From Planctomycetaceae bacterium (GTDB lineage: Bacteria > Planctomycetota > Planctomycetia > Pirellulales > Thermoguttaceae): a DNA stretch of 8,005 bases. The stretch spans positions 1 through 8,005 of the forward strand of contig JAITKS010000382.1 in the NCBI GenBank assembly GCA_031278315.1, read 5' to 3'. The first letter of the stretch is position 1, and each line of letters opens with the position of its first letter. Below are positions 1 through 5,637 of this stretch, piece by piece. A program made the position numbers and the translations under genes. Under the pieces are notes generated by a model. It was not told the origin of the DNA. It worked only from the letters and a program-made list of their open reading frames with translations, and did not search any database.

Positions 1-13
1 AAGGAGATATTTT

Positions 14-1372
14 ATGAAACGCCGTGAATTTTTGGCAACAAGTGCAATCGGAATTACCGGAATGAGTATGGCAAGTCCGATGATTTTGGGTGATTCTGTT
101 GTCGGTGCGAATGATAAAATCGTATTAGCGTTGATTGGTTGCGGAGGGCGAGGGTTGGGGTGTATTGTCAACTGTTGCAAAATTAACAAGAATGTCGAAA
201 TTAAAACAGTATGCGATGTCAATCGAACTAAATTATCTAATGCCGCAAAAACAGTTGAACGTGAATTTGGTAAACGTCCAACGACAACGGGAGATATGAA
301 AACAATCTTCGGCGATAAAGATATTACTGCCGTTTGGATTGCAACTCCTGAACATTGGCATGTTCCGGCATCTATTTTTGCGTGTCAGGCGGGAAAAGAT
401 GTTTATGTTGAAAAGAATCTTTCGGTGAATATTTGGGAAAGCCGAAAACTTGTTGAAGCGGCAACCAAATATAATCGTATTGTTCAGGTTGGTTTGCAAA
501 ACCGCAGTGCGTCGCAGGGATTTTCCGCACGTGAATATATTAAAAGCGGAAAACTTGGAAAAATTATTACGGTCAAAACTTATTTTATGCGTGACGGCGG
601 GAAGTTTACGGAAGCTCCTGAACGGCCTGTTCCCGCATGGCTCGATTGGGATAAATGGCTTGGTCCTGCGCCGTATCGTCCGTTTAGTCCGTCGATTGTT
701 AGCGAAAATGGACGCGGCGGTTGGCAATATTATTGGAATTACAGCGGCGGTTTGTTGGACGATGAAGCGTCGCACACAATTGACTTGACACGAATGGTTC
801 TTGGTGATCCGCCGTATCCGAAATCGGTTTATGCTTGGGGCGGAAACTATGCTTATGGAAGTCAATGTGAAACGCCGGAATTTCAATCTGTTGTTTACGA
901 TTTCGGAACTTTCACGTTGACAGCTGACGGCGGCCGGGCGTTCAAATACATGTACAAAGCACCGCAATCTATTCGAAACGACGCAACAAAATTTCCGAAT
1001 TGGCGAAATTATTCGGCGAGAGTTGAAATTTACGGAACGGAAGGTTTGATGTATCTCGGACGGCACGGCGGAGGTTGGCAAGTCTTAGGCAAAGAGGATA
1101 AAATTGTTGCCGAAGACGGTGCGGTTTTCCCCGACAATGAACATCAAAAAAACTTTATCGAATGTATCCGTTCACGCAAACAGCCAAACGGCAACATCGA
1201 GCAATGTCATCAAAGTTCGACTTTGATCAACATGGGAAATATTGCCTATCGAGTCGGAAATAAACAGTTGCTATTCGACGGAAAAACTGAAAAATTCACC
1301 AATGACGACCAAGCAAATATTCTTGTCAAAGGAACCTATCGAAAAGGTTACGAAATTCCAGACGAAGTATAG
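14..1372 (+). CDS. Tat-exported Gfo/Idh/MocA family oxidoreductase
   Basis: This 452-residue protein is probably an NAD(P)-dependent oxidoreductase acting on a sugar or sugar-like substrate outside the cytoplasmic membrane. The N-terminus has a twin-arginine signal (KRREFL, residues 2-7) followed by a weakly hydrophobic stretch to about residue 30. A Rossmann fold follows, with the dinucleotide loop GCGGRGLG at 42-49. The family EKP motif appears as EKN (133-135), keeping the lysine. A GGLLDDEASH segment (245-254) supplies the family's active-site histidine H254 in the C-terminal beta-sheet domain. Length and the C-terminal FIECIRSRKQP block (381-391) match the secreted subfamily that is expanded in planctomycetes. 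The start is fixed by AGGAG at 2-6, seven bases before the ATG. The substrate cannot be told from the sequence. These proteins are thought to use tightly bound cofactor after folded export, but that is family knowledge, not visible here. Family assignment is very secure. Confidence 0.93.
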   Translation: MKRREFLATSAIGITGMSMASPMILGDSVVGANDKIVLALIGCGGRGLGCIVNCCKINKNVEIKTVCDVNRTKLSNAAKTVEREFGKRPTTTGDMKTIFGDKDITAVWIATPEHWHVPASIFACQAGKDVYVEKNLSVNIWESRKLVEAATKYNRIVQVGLQNRSASQGFSAREYIKSGKLGKIITVKTYFMRDGGKFTEAPERPVPAWLDWDKWLGPAPYRPFSPSIVSENGRGGWQYYWNYSGGLLDDEASHTIDLTRMVLGDPPYPKSVYAWGGNYAYGSQCETPEFQSVVYDFGTFTLTADGGRAFKYMYKAPQSIRNDATKFPNWRNYSARVEIYGTEGLMYLGRHGGGWQVLGKEDKIVAEDGAVFPDNEHQKNFIECIRSRKQPNGNIEQCHQSSTLINMGNIAYRVGNKQLLFDGKTEKFTNDDQANILVKGTYRKGYEIPDEV

Positions 1373-1393
1373 ATAGACAAAATGTTGAAATAT

Positions 1394-1407
1394 AAACAAT
1401 AAACAAT
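1394..1407. repeat. 7-bp tandem duplication (AAACAAT x2)
   Basis: Two exact head-to-tail copies of AAACAAT lie 21 bases after the oxidoreductase stop codon. Alone this could be chance in AT-rich DNA. It is listed because similar short duplications occur in most other gaps of the window. Confidence 0.5.
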
Positions 1408-1444
1408 GTGTTGTTGCTGAATATCGACAATTGTTGAAATCTGC

Positions 1445-1478
1445 CGGTGTAACATTAACACGAGTTTCTGTTACACCG
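1445..1478 (+). terminator. Perfect 10-bp inverted repeat, possible terminator of the oxidoreductase gene
   Basis: CGGTGTAACA (1445-1454) is exactly complementary to TGTTACACCG (1469-1478) across a 14-base loop, 72 bases after the upstream stop codon. In RNA it would form a stable stem. The following bases are only CTTTTG, so the U-tract is short and interrupted. It may be a weak intrinsic terminator, an mRNA 3'-end stabiliser or a protein-binding palindrome. The stem itself is certain and its role is inferred. Confidence 0.45.
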
Positions 1479-1495
1479 CTTTTGCCGACAAAATT

Positions 1496-1539
1496 TTAGT
1501 CTGATAAAATTAGTCTGATAAAATTTCAATTCGATAAAA
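1496..1539. repeat. 14-bp tandem duplication with a degenerate third copy
   Basis: TTAGTCTGATAAAA occurs twice with no spacer (1496-1509 and 1510-1523). A decayed third copy ending in CGATAAAA follows at 1524-1539. The array ends 40 bases before the cupin start codon, within its likely promoter or leader, so copy-number change could affect its expression. That effect is inference. Confidence 0.8.
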
Positions 1540-1579
1540 AACAACTTTGCAAGATTTCAACTTATTAAACGAAAAAACA

Positions 1580-1930
1580 ATGAAATACCGTATTATTGAT
1601 TTTAAAAAAATTGAGAGAGTTCCGTGTCCTTGCGGAACATCGCGCCGCGGATTGATTGATGAGCCGGAATTTCCCGGTACAATTCACCGCACGGATATTG
1701 ATCAAACTGCTAAACCGCATTATCACAAAAAGTTGACAGAAGTGTATTACGTTATCTCGTGCGAATCGGGAGCCGTGATGCAGTTAGACGACGAAAAAAT
1801 TCCGTTACACGATGATATGGCGTTTTATATTCCGCCGTTCACTGTTCATCGGCTAATCGGAAAAGCCGAAACCTGTATCATGGTGTTGCCGAAATTCGAT
1901 CCCAATGATGAATATTTTCCGCCTGAATAA
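1580..1930 (+). CDS. Small single-domain cupin protein
   Basis: This is a 116-residue cytoplasmic protein of the cupin superfamily, a small beta-barrel that usually holds one divalent metal. Cupin motif 1 is seen as PHYHKKLTEVYYVISCESG (46-64 region), giving candidate ligands H47, H49 and E54. Motif 2 is the DDMAFYIPPFTVH segment, giving H90. This is the complete three-His, one-Glu set. The N-terminal PCPCG (15-19) is an extra cysteine pair not part of the fold. The reaction or ligand is unknown: small cupins of this kind include sugar isomerases, dioxygenases and ligand-sensing proteins. I chose the ATG at 1580. A TTG 33 bases upstream (1547) is in frame but would add a tail without conserved features, and neither start has a good Shine-Dalgarno site. 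It lies 207 bases after the oxidoreductase gene, so they may be co-expressed, but the intervening hairpin argues for a separate unit. Confidence 0.85.
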   Translation: MKYRIIDFKKIERVPCPCGTSRRGLIDEPEFPGTIHRTDIDQTAKPHYHKKLTEVYYVISCESGAVMQLDDEKIPLHDDMAFYIPPFTVHRLIGKAETCIMVLPKFDPNDEYFPPE

Positions 1931-1954
1931 CGATATGATTTTTTGTGTTGATAT

Positions 1955-1986
1955 ATTACAAAATATCTTTATTACAAAATATTTTT
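1955..1986. repeat. 16-bp tandem duplication
   Basis: ATTACAAAATATCTTT (1955-1970) is followed directly by ATTACAAAATATTTTT (1971-1986), with a single C/T difference. It sits in the space between the convergent cupin and csrA genes, just beyond the poly-U tract of the csrA terminator. Confidence 0.8.
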
Positions 1987-1997
1987 AATAATTATAT

Positions 1998-2049
1998 AAA
2001 AAAAAATCAGGTTATCTTTGGAATCGTGTTGATTCTTTAGACAACCTGA
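1998..2049 (-). terminator. Intrinsic terminator of csrA
   Basis: Read on the - strand, 31 bases after the csrA stop, the RNA folds with UCAGGUU (2049-2043) pairing AACCUGA (2013-2007). The stem continues through a G-U pair and UCU/AGA, then a 3x3 internal loop, then GAAUC/GAUUC capped by AACAC. Nine consecutive U residues follow (2006-1998 complement). The outer stem is 11 bp including the wobble. On the + strand the hairpin is not followed by a T run, so it should terminate csrA rather than the cupin gene. Confidence 0.85.
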
Positions 2050-2080
2050 AAATTTAAGCTGCTAATAGCAAACAAAAGAA

Positions 2081-2482
2081 TTAACCATCAATAATGTCTG
2101 CTGCAATTCCTCCGAAACTGATGTTATGAGTTTCAATTTCTACAGGTAAAGCTTTTCCGCGGCGTTCTGATAATTTGCCTTCAAGCGGCAATTTTCTTGT
2201 TTTCGTCCGGCTGCTGCTGCCTCCTTGACTACCGGAATGACCGCTAATTCGTCCGCGGGCAGGCCGCCCTTTGTTGACCGAATCGGCAACCTTATTTCCG
2301 TAACTTTTGGATTCTTCTCTCTCACGAGTTATTGCATCATAAACTTCCTGACGATGTACCGAAACATTAGACGGTGCTTGAATCCCTAATCTAACTCGAT
2401 CACTACGGACATCAACTATAGTTATTACTATGTCATCGCCTATACAAACACTCTCATCACAATATCTTGACAAAACCAACAT
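2081..2482 (-). CDS. csrA: CsrA translational regulator with long C-terminal extension
   Basis: CsrA is a dimeric RNA-binding protein that binds GGA motifs, typically over Shine-Dalgarno sites, to block or activate translation. Residues 1-61 match the whole classical protein: MLVLSRY start, GDDIVITIVDV, RVRLGIQAP (29-37) and VSVHRQEVY (40-48). The key RNA-contact residues R6 and R44 are present. Enterobacterial CsrA ends near residue 61. This one continues for 72 more residues, rich in Ser, Gly, Arg and Lys (roughly 62-110), and ends in a less polar segment (ISFGGIAADIIDG). The start is decided by AAGGAG seven bases before the ATG. A longer reading frame from 2557 would add 25 residues absent from the family. 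The gene is monocistronic, convergent with the cupin gene and followed by its own terminator. Identity of the core is very secure. The role of the tail is unknown. Confidence 0.95.
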   Translation of the reverse strand: MLVLSRYCDESVCIGDDIVITIVDVRSDRVRLGIQAPSNVSVHRQEVYDAITREREESKSYGNKVADSVNKGRPARGRISGHSGSQGGSSSRTKTRKLPLEGKLSERRGKALPVEIETHNISFGGIAADIIDG

Positions 2483-2489
2483 TTTTTCG

Positions 2490-2495
2490 CTCCTT
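2490..2495 (-). promoter_or_regulatory. csrA ribosome binding site, possible CsrA self-binding site
   Basis: AAGGAG on the - strand lies seven bases before the ATG at 2482 and fixes the start. It contains AAGGA, a match to the ANGGA core recognised by CsrA, so autoregulation is possible. Autoregulation is known for CsrA in other bacteria and is only inferred here. I see no second strong GGA site close upstream. Confidence 0.75.
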
Positions 2496-2947
2496 AAATT
2501 ACCTCGATTCTTTATTATGTTTGTAATTTCATAATACAAATAATTAAATTCGTACAAGAAATTTCAACACCTTACATTTTTTTAACATTTAACTCAACTC
2601 TGATTACTCTCTGCAATATCTCGCTGAAACGCCCGCAAAGCCGTTAAAACAAAAAAAATCGATTTATTTATTCAAAAAAATCAAATTACTGTCTCAACAA
2701 ATACGAGCTGATATAGAGTATATAGCATATATACGTAACAAAAACAAATTGTTTCGACAAAATATTGTACAAAAATATACATAATACTCACTCAAGACAA
2801 ATCTGTTTTCGACATAAAAACACAATTCACGTTAAAATAAAAATACAAAAAAACAAAAATGAGAATAATAGTAAAAGATTACAATAAACAACAAAAAATC
2901 AAATATCAGACCAATACGAAATGTAACAAGTAATTCATAAATTACCA

Positions 2948-2968
2948 CAAATCGCAAATTACAAATTA
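2948..2968. repeat. 7-bp tandem repeat (CAAATCG, CAAATTA, CAAATTA)
   Basis: Two exact CAAATTA units are preceded by a diverged CAAATCG unit, all in register. It lies mid-gap upstream of csrA, with no gene nearby. Confidence 0.55.
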
Positions 2969-3380
2969 AATCAAATATAACGATAATAAATAACAAATAT
3001 ACGCATTTATCCGCTTATCACAATTGTTAAGCCGAATACAATTGTAACAGTTATACTACACATTAAACATAAAAAAATTACTCTTTATTTCGTCGAGGAC
3101 TAAAATAATTTATTGTAACTATTCTGAAATTTTTTCCTTATATTCTGCGTTTTTTTGCGGTAATTCTACATTTGAATATCAGCTATTGTATAAAAATCAA
3201 ATAATGCGGGTGAAATCCTTACCCTCTTAACATGCGGAAATTTTTCGATATAATCCAGAATCTTTTTTAACTAATTGAAAATTTAAGTTGTCTTTTCACG
3301 GCGAATACGATTTTAATCTCAAACAAAAATTTCATTGATATATTACTAATTTTTTTTGTAACTTAAATTCAATTAAATTA

Positions 3381-3455
3381 AACTCAACTCAACTCCGTCA
3401 ACCTATAACTCGACTCAATTCAACTCAATTCAACTTAACTTAACTTAACTCAACC
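3381..3455. repeat. Degenerate 5-bp (CAACT/TAACT) repeat tract
   Basis: About 75 bases are built largely of CAACT, TAACT and CAATT units: AACTCAACTCAACTC at 3381-3395, then interrupted copies, then CAACTTAACTTAACTTAACT (3431-3450). Between 3396 and 3415 the pattern is broken. It resembles a decaying microsatellite. It ends about 200 bases before the siroheme-reductase start codon, so it is upstream of that gene's likely promoter. Confidence 0.8.
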
Positions 3456-3484
3456 CGGCAGTATTTGCGTTTTATGTCAAGCGG

Positions 3485-3513
3485 TACGGCATGAATAGCA
3501 ATTACCGTATAAT
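3485..3513 (+). promoter_or_regulatory. Tentative promoter for the siroheme reductase gene
   Basis: A perfect TATAAT (3508-3513) lies about 140 bases before the reductase start codon. At 16-base spacing the -35 position reads ACGGCA, only three of six consensus bases. The -10 overlaps one arm of a TACGG/CCGTA inverted repeat (3485-3489, 3505-3509), which could be an operator. TATAAT is common by chance in DNA this AT-rich, so confidence is low. Confidence 0.3.
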
Positions 3514-3653
3514 CGTTGTTCAATATGCGTATCGTACTGTGAATTTCGGTGTTTTAACGGCGTATTTAATAAATAACCCGTACTATGATTTTCAGCAGTT
3601 CTAATCGACAATTCAAGCGGAGCAGTTAAAAAGAACAACGGCAATCCAATCAC

Positions 3654-4364
3654 ATGCCTAAAAAAACTCAAACACAGGTCAGCGATCTTGAAATTGCAAG
3701 TCTCAAGGAGTCCGCATTATTTTCGGAAAAAGGGAAAACGAAATTTAGTTCAAGGATTCTTGTTATCGGCGGCTCGCTGACTTCGGAACAATTACGTGAA
3801 ATTGCAAAATTCGCTTCACGCTACGGCGATGGTACAGTACACTTGACAACACGGCAAGGTGTTGAAATCCCGCATATACCATACGAAAAATTACCTTTAT
3901 TCCGAAAAGCAATCGAAAAATCTTCAATCAAACCGGCACAAAGCGGTAAATGTGTACGTGCAATAACTGCTTGTCCAGGTTCGTATTGCAAATTCGGAAC
4001 GATTGATACTCAACAACTCGCTAAAGAAATATTCAAACGATTTGGGAATAGAAAAAATTTACCGCATAAATTCAAAATTGCAGTAAGCGGATGCCGTCAT
4101 TGCTGTTCAAAGCCGCAAGAAAATGATCTCGGCGTTATGGGCGTTGGTAAATTCGCTATGTTCGTAGGAGGAATGGCAGGTAAAACTCCAAGATGGGGCG
4201 ACAGATTACCTTTCGATATAAAAGAAAAATCAAAGTTATTCAATATTATCAATGCCGTAATAACATGGTACGAAAATAACGGTAACGATAAAGAAAGATT
4301 CGGTGTAACTATCGAAAGATTAGGTTTGACAAGACTACTCGACACACTCAAAATGTTTCAGTAA
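3654..4364 (+). CDS. Compact siroheme/4Fe-4S sulfite- or nitrite-reductase-like protein
   Basis: This 236-residue cytoplasmic protein has one nitrite/sulfite reductase ferredoxin-like half-domain (about 33-95), including the siroheme-contact motif VHLTTRQGVEIPHI (62-75), then the siroheme/4Fe-4S domain. SGCRHCCSKPQENDLGVMG (145-163) fits the family signature with C147 and C151 as the CX3C pair. The other pair is in ACPGSYCKFG (106-115): C107 and C112 are CX4C, whereas the usual spacing is CX5C; C100 is an additional cysteine. Assimilatory sulfite reductases are about 550 residues with two such half-domains, and AsrC-type subunits about 330. This protein resembles the single-module 'Dsr-like' group of anaerobes and methanogens, whose substrates are mostly undefined. 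No ferredoxin, flavin or partner subunit is adjacent, so its electron donor is unknown. The start ATG lacks a clear Shine-Dalgarno site. Sulfite, nitrite or another siroheme reaction are all possible. Fold assignment is secure, reaction is not. Confidence 0.88.
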   Translation: MPKKTQTQVSDLEIASLKESALFSEKGKTKFSSRILVIGGSLTSEQLREIAKFASRYGDGTVHLTTRQGVEIPHIPYEKLPLFRKAIEKSSIKPAQSGKCVRAITACPGSYCKFGTIDTQQLAKEIFKRFGNRKNLPHKFKIAVSGCRHCCSKPQENDLGVMGVGKFAMFVGGMAGKTPRWGDRLPFDIKEKSKLFNIINAVITWYENNGNDKERFGVTIERLGLTRLLDTLKMFQ

Positions 4365-4377
4365 AATTAAAAATTGT

Positions 4378-4391
4378 GTAAACAGTAAACA
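4378..4391. repeat. 7-bp tandem duplication (GTAAACA x2)
   Basis: Two exact GTAAACA copies begin 13 bases after the reductase stop codon. This is one of several short head-to-tail duplications in the gaps of this window. Confidence 0.5.
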
Positions 4392-4399
4392 GAAAAAAA

Positions 4400-4502
4400 T
4401 TGTAACTATTCAGTAGAATATTTTTTTCTGCAACAGATTTTTGTAATTTTTATTTTTAATTATTTCTGATTAGAAATAAACAACACTGCTGAATAGTTAC
4501 AA
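4400..4502. repeat. 14-bp inverted repeat enclosing an inner hairpin
   Basis: TTGTAACTATTCAG (4400-4413) is exactly complementary to CTGAATAGTTACAA (4489-4502). Inside is an 8-bp hairpin TTATTTCT (4460-4467), loop GATT, AGAAATAA (4472-4479). The 103-base unit has terminal inverted repeats and no coding capacity, as a tiny MITE-like element would, but I see no flanking target duplication. Alternatively it is a folded 3' end of the reductase transcript. The arm word recurs at 3113-3124. Confidence 0.7.
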
Positions 4503-4543
4503 AAAATTTCACGTAATAATCACAAAGTAATACTTAATATTGT

Positions 4544-4564
4544 GACGGACAATTTTTGTCTGTC
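4544..4564. repeat. 9-bp stem hairpin
   Basis: GACGGACAA (4544-4552) pairs with TTGTCTGTC (4556-4564) through a 3-base loop, with one G-U wobble in RNA. No T run follows on the + strand, so it is not a standard intrinsic terminator. It could be part of the folded leader of the next gene or of the reductase 3' region. Confidence 0.55.
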
Positions 4565-4579
4565 TGATCGTAATACCGG

Positions 4580-4617
4580 ACAACACAAAGTCTCGTTTGA
4601 GATAATGTTGTTTGTGT
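4580..4617. repeat. Nested hairpin with two alternative outer pairings
   Basis: TCTC (4591-4594), loop GTTT and GAGA (4599-4602) form an inner stem. Outside it, ACAACA (4580-4585) can pair with TGTTGT (4606-4611), or ACACAAA (4583-4589) can pair with TTTGTGT (4611-4617). The two outer pairings share bases and exclude each other. It lies about 140 bases before the nucleotidyltransferase start. Confidence 0.45.
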
Positions 4618-4748
4618 ATTTGGCAACTTAATTTTTTCAATTTTTTAAACTGTTTGTACTTTACATTTTGTCTATAGAAATTAGTTTATTCAGAAATAAA
4701 TGACATTTATGTTTTATGATATACAAAACTTAACGTGTGAACAGTTAT

Positions 4749-4752
4749 GGAG
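4749..4752 (+). promoter_or_regulatory. Ribosome binding site deciding the nucleotidyltransferase start
   Basis: GGAG lies eight bases before the ATG at 4761. An in-frame GTG at 4737 would give eight extra residues (MNSYGDAI) but has no such site upstream, so the ATG is preferred. Confidence 0.6.
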
Positions 4753-4760
4753 ATGCAATT

Positions 4761-5489
4761 ATGTTAAGAACACTTGGAATAGTCAAAGGTGCATTACTTA
4801 CCGACAAGCAGCGGCATTTTCTTGCGCGTCGTTTGGATGGTAAATCGGTGTTGGAGTGGGTGGTTCGTCAGATGACGGACTGTCAGCTTCTTAACGGTGT
4901 AGTTGTAGTTGCGGACGAAGGTAAATCGGGTGAAATTGTTGGTGATTTGACTCCAATTGATGTTCCGGTTTTTCGCACGAAAGCAAAAGATACAATGGCG
5001 ATGTTAAATGATACGCTTGAACAATTCTCGACGTATTCATGTCTTTTGATCGGTTGTGATTGGCCTTTCATTGATCCGACTATTTTTGATCGTCTTGTGC
5101 GTGCGGCAGATTTACAAATCGAATGTGATTATAGTGCGTTTCAATTTACCAATGAAATTTTTTCTGTCGGCAGACCTTATGGTTTGTTTCCAGAATGGTA
5201 TCAGGCGGCAACTTTACGAAAAGCCGCAAAAAAAATTGACGACCCGATTTACAGAAATTTACCCGGTACGTTTTTTCTGGATAATCAGAGAAACTATAAT
5301 GTAGAGTTGCTGCCTGCTCCTGCTGCTTTAGATCGGAACGATATAAGGTTCTCTTTCGACGACGAAGATGATTGGGACAACATCATTGAATTGCACGACG
5401 CTTTGAGTCTTGACGTTCTTGATTGTCAAAAAATCAGCAGTTTGTTGTCTAATCGTGATATGAATAAAAAAACTTTTATCGGAACATGA
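4761..5489 (+). CDS. SpsF/KdsB-like cytidylyltransferase-fold protein
   Basis: This 242-residue protein most resembles the nucleotidyltransferases that activate sugars as CMP- or NDP-derivatives (SpsF, CMP-NeuAc and KdsB group, GT-A fold). Supporting blocks are LDGKSVLEWVVRQM (25-38), matching the 'GKPLLEWVIRR' helix of the family; LLIGCDWPFIDPTIFDRLV (95-113), with D100 as the likely metal-binding aspartate; and the DIRFSFDDEDDWDNI end (194-208), corresponding to the family's 'RLTVDTPEDL' segment. The first strand, where active members have an A-R-x2-S-x-R-L-P-G-K nucleotide loop, reads LGIVKGALLTDKQRHFLARRLDGK here. The loop is strongly altered, keeping R23-R24 and G27-K28. It may bind a different nucleotide or be inactive. 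Polar acidic residues end the fold, followed by an unrecognised tail of about 30 residues. No sugar-biosynthesis genes are beside it. Fold call fairly good, function uncertain. Confidence 0.7.
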   Translation: MLRTLGIVKGALLTDKQRHFLARRLDGKSVLEWVVRQMTDCQLLNGVVVVADEGKSGEIVGDLTPIDVPVFRTKAKDTMAMLNDTLEQFSTYSCLLIGCDWPFIDPTIFDRLVRAADLQIECDYSAFQFTNEIFSVGRPYGLFPEWYQAATLRKAAKKIDDPIYRNLPGTFFLDNQRNYNVELLPAPAALDRNDIRFSFDDEDDWDNIIELHDALSLDVLDCQKISSLLSNRDMNKKTFIGT

Positions 5490-5560
5490 TCTATGTATTG
5501 TATAAAGTTAGTTTGTTAGAAATATTTTCACGGTTTTCATTTGAATTATCGGTTCGATCA

Positions 5561-5586
5561 GCTTATTTGATTTGCTTATTTAATCT
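5561..5586. repeat. 13-bp tandem duplication, with partial further copies
   Basis: GCTTATTTGATTT (5561-5573) is followed by GCTTATTTAATCT (5574-5586), two mismatches, and then by shortened relatives GCTTGTTT (5587-5594) and GCTTACTTATTTG (5595-5607). It sits in the middle of the 217-base spacer before miaB. Confidence 0.7.
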
Positions 5587-5637
5587 GCTTGTTTGCTTAC
5601 TTATTTGAAAGCAGGTTTTATTGAATATGATTTCATT

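Larger units (their letters stand above)
2483..3653. other. 1.17-kb AT-rich gap between divergent csrA and siroheme-reductase genes
   Basis: I found no credible protein, tRNA or rRNA gene here. The stretch must hold the csrA promoter (- strand) and probably the promoter of the reductase gene (+ strand). It is very AT-rich. On the + strand it is A-rich and G-poor: my hand count over 2641-3060 gave about 34 G against 66 C. It contains a 7-bp repeat (2948-2968), a CAACT-type tract (3381-3455), a copy of TTGTAACTATTC (3113-3124) and an imperfect palindrome around CAATTG (3013-3032). The decamer AACTCAACTC occurs near both ends (2591-2600 and 3381-3390). A small RNA or a decayed gene cannot be excluded. 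Confidence 0.6.
4365..4760. other. 0.4-kb structured intergenic region
   Basis: No gene is seen. The region holds a 7-bp duplication (4378-4391), a 14-bp inverted repeat about 100 bases across (4400-4502) with an inner hairpin, and two further hairpins (4544-4564 and 4580-4617). The last 140 bases before the nucleotidyltransferase gene are plain AT-rich sequence with no convincing paired -35 and -10 boxes. It probably contains the reductase 3' end and the promoter and leader of the downstream gene. Base skew changes sign across this interval. Confidence 0.6.

Noticed and set aside
233..1081. Long - strand reading frame opposite the oxidoreductase gene
   Set aside because: The + strand frame has complete family motifs and a good Shine-Dalgarno site; the opposite frame is basic, motif-free and has no ribosome site.
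2483..2557. N-terminal extension of CsrA by 25 residues
   Set aside because: The strong AAGGAG lies inside this stretch directly before the classical MLVL start, and the added residues match nothing in the family.
3006..3036. Possible DnaA boxes (TTATCCGC, TTATCACAA)
   Set aside because: Neither fits TTATNCACA properly and there is no cluster, dnaA or other origin-linked gene in the window.
2483..3653. CsrB-like small RNA that sequesters CsrA
   Set aside because: Such RNAs carry many GGA motifs in loops; the stretch is G-poor and GGA is scarce on the + strand, with no cluster seen.
3477..3671. 64-residue - strand reading frame overlapping the siroheme gene start
   Set aside because: It has no recognisable motif, no Shine-Dalgarno site and overlaps a gene with clear family signatures.
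5545..5565. GGTTCGATC resembling a tRNA T-loop
   Set aside because: The flanks cannot form the T stem and no acceptor or anticodon stem is found around it.
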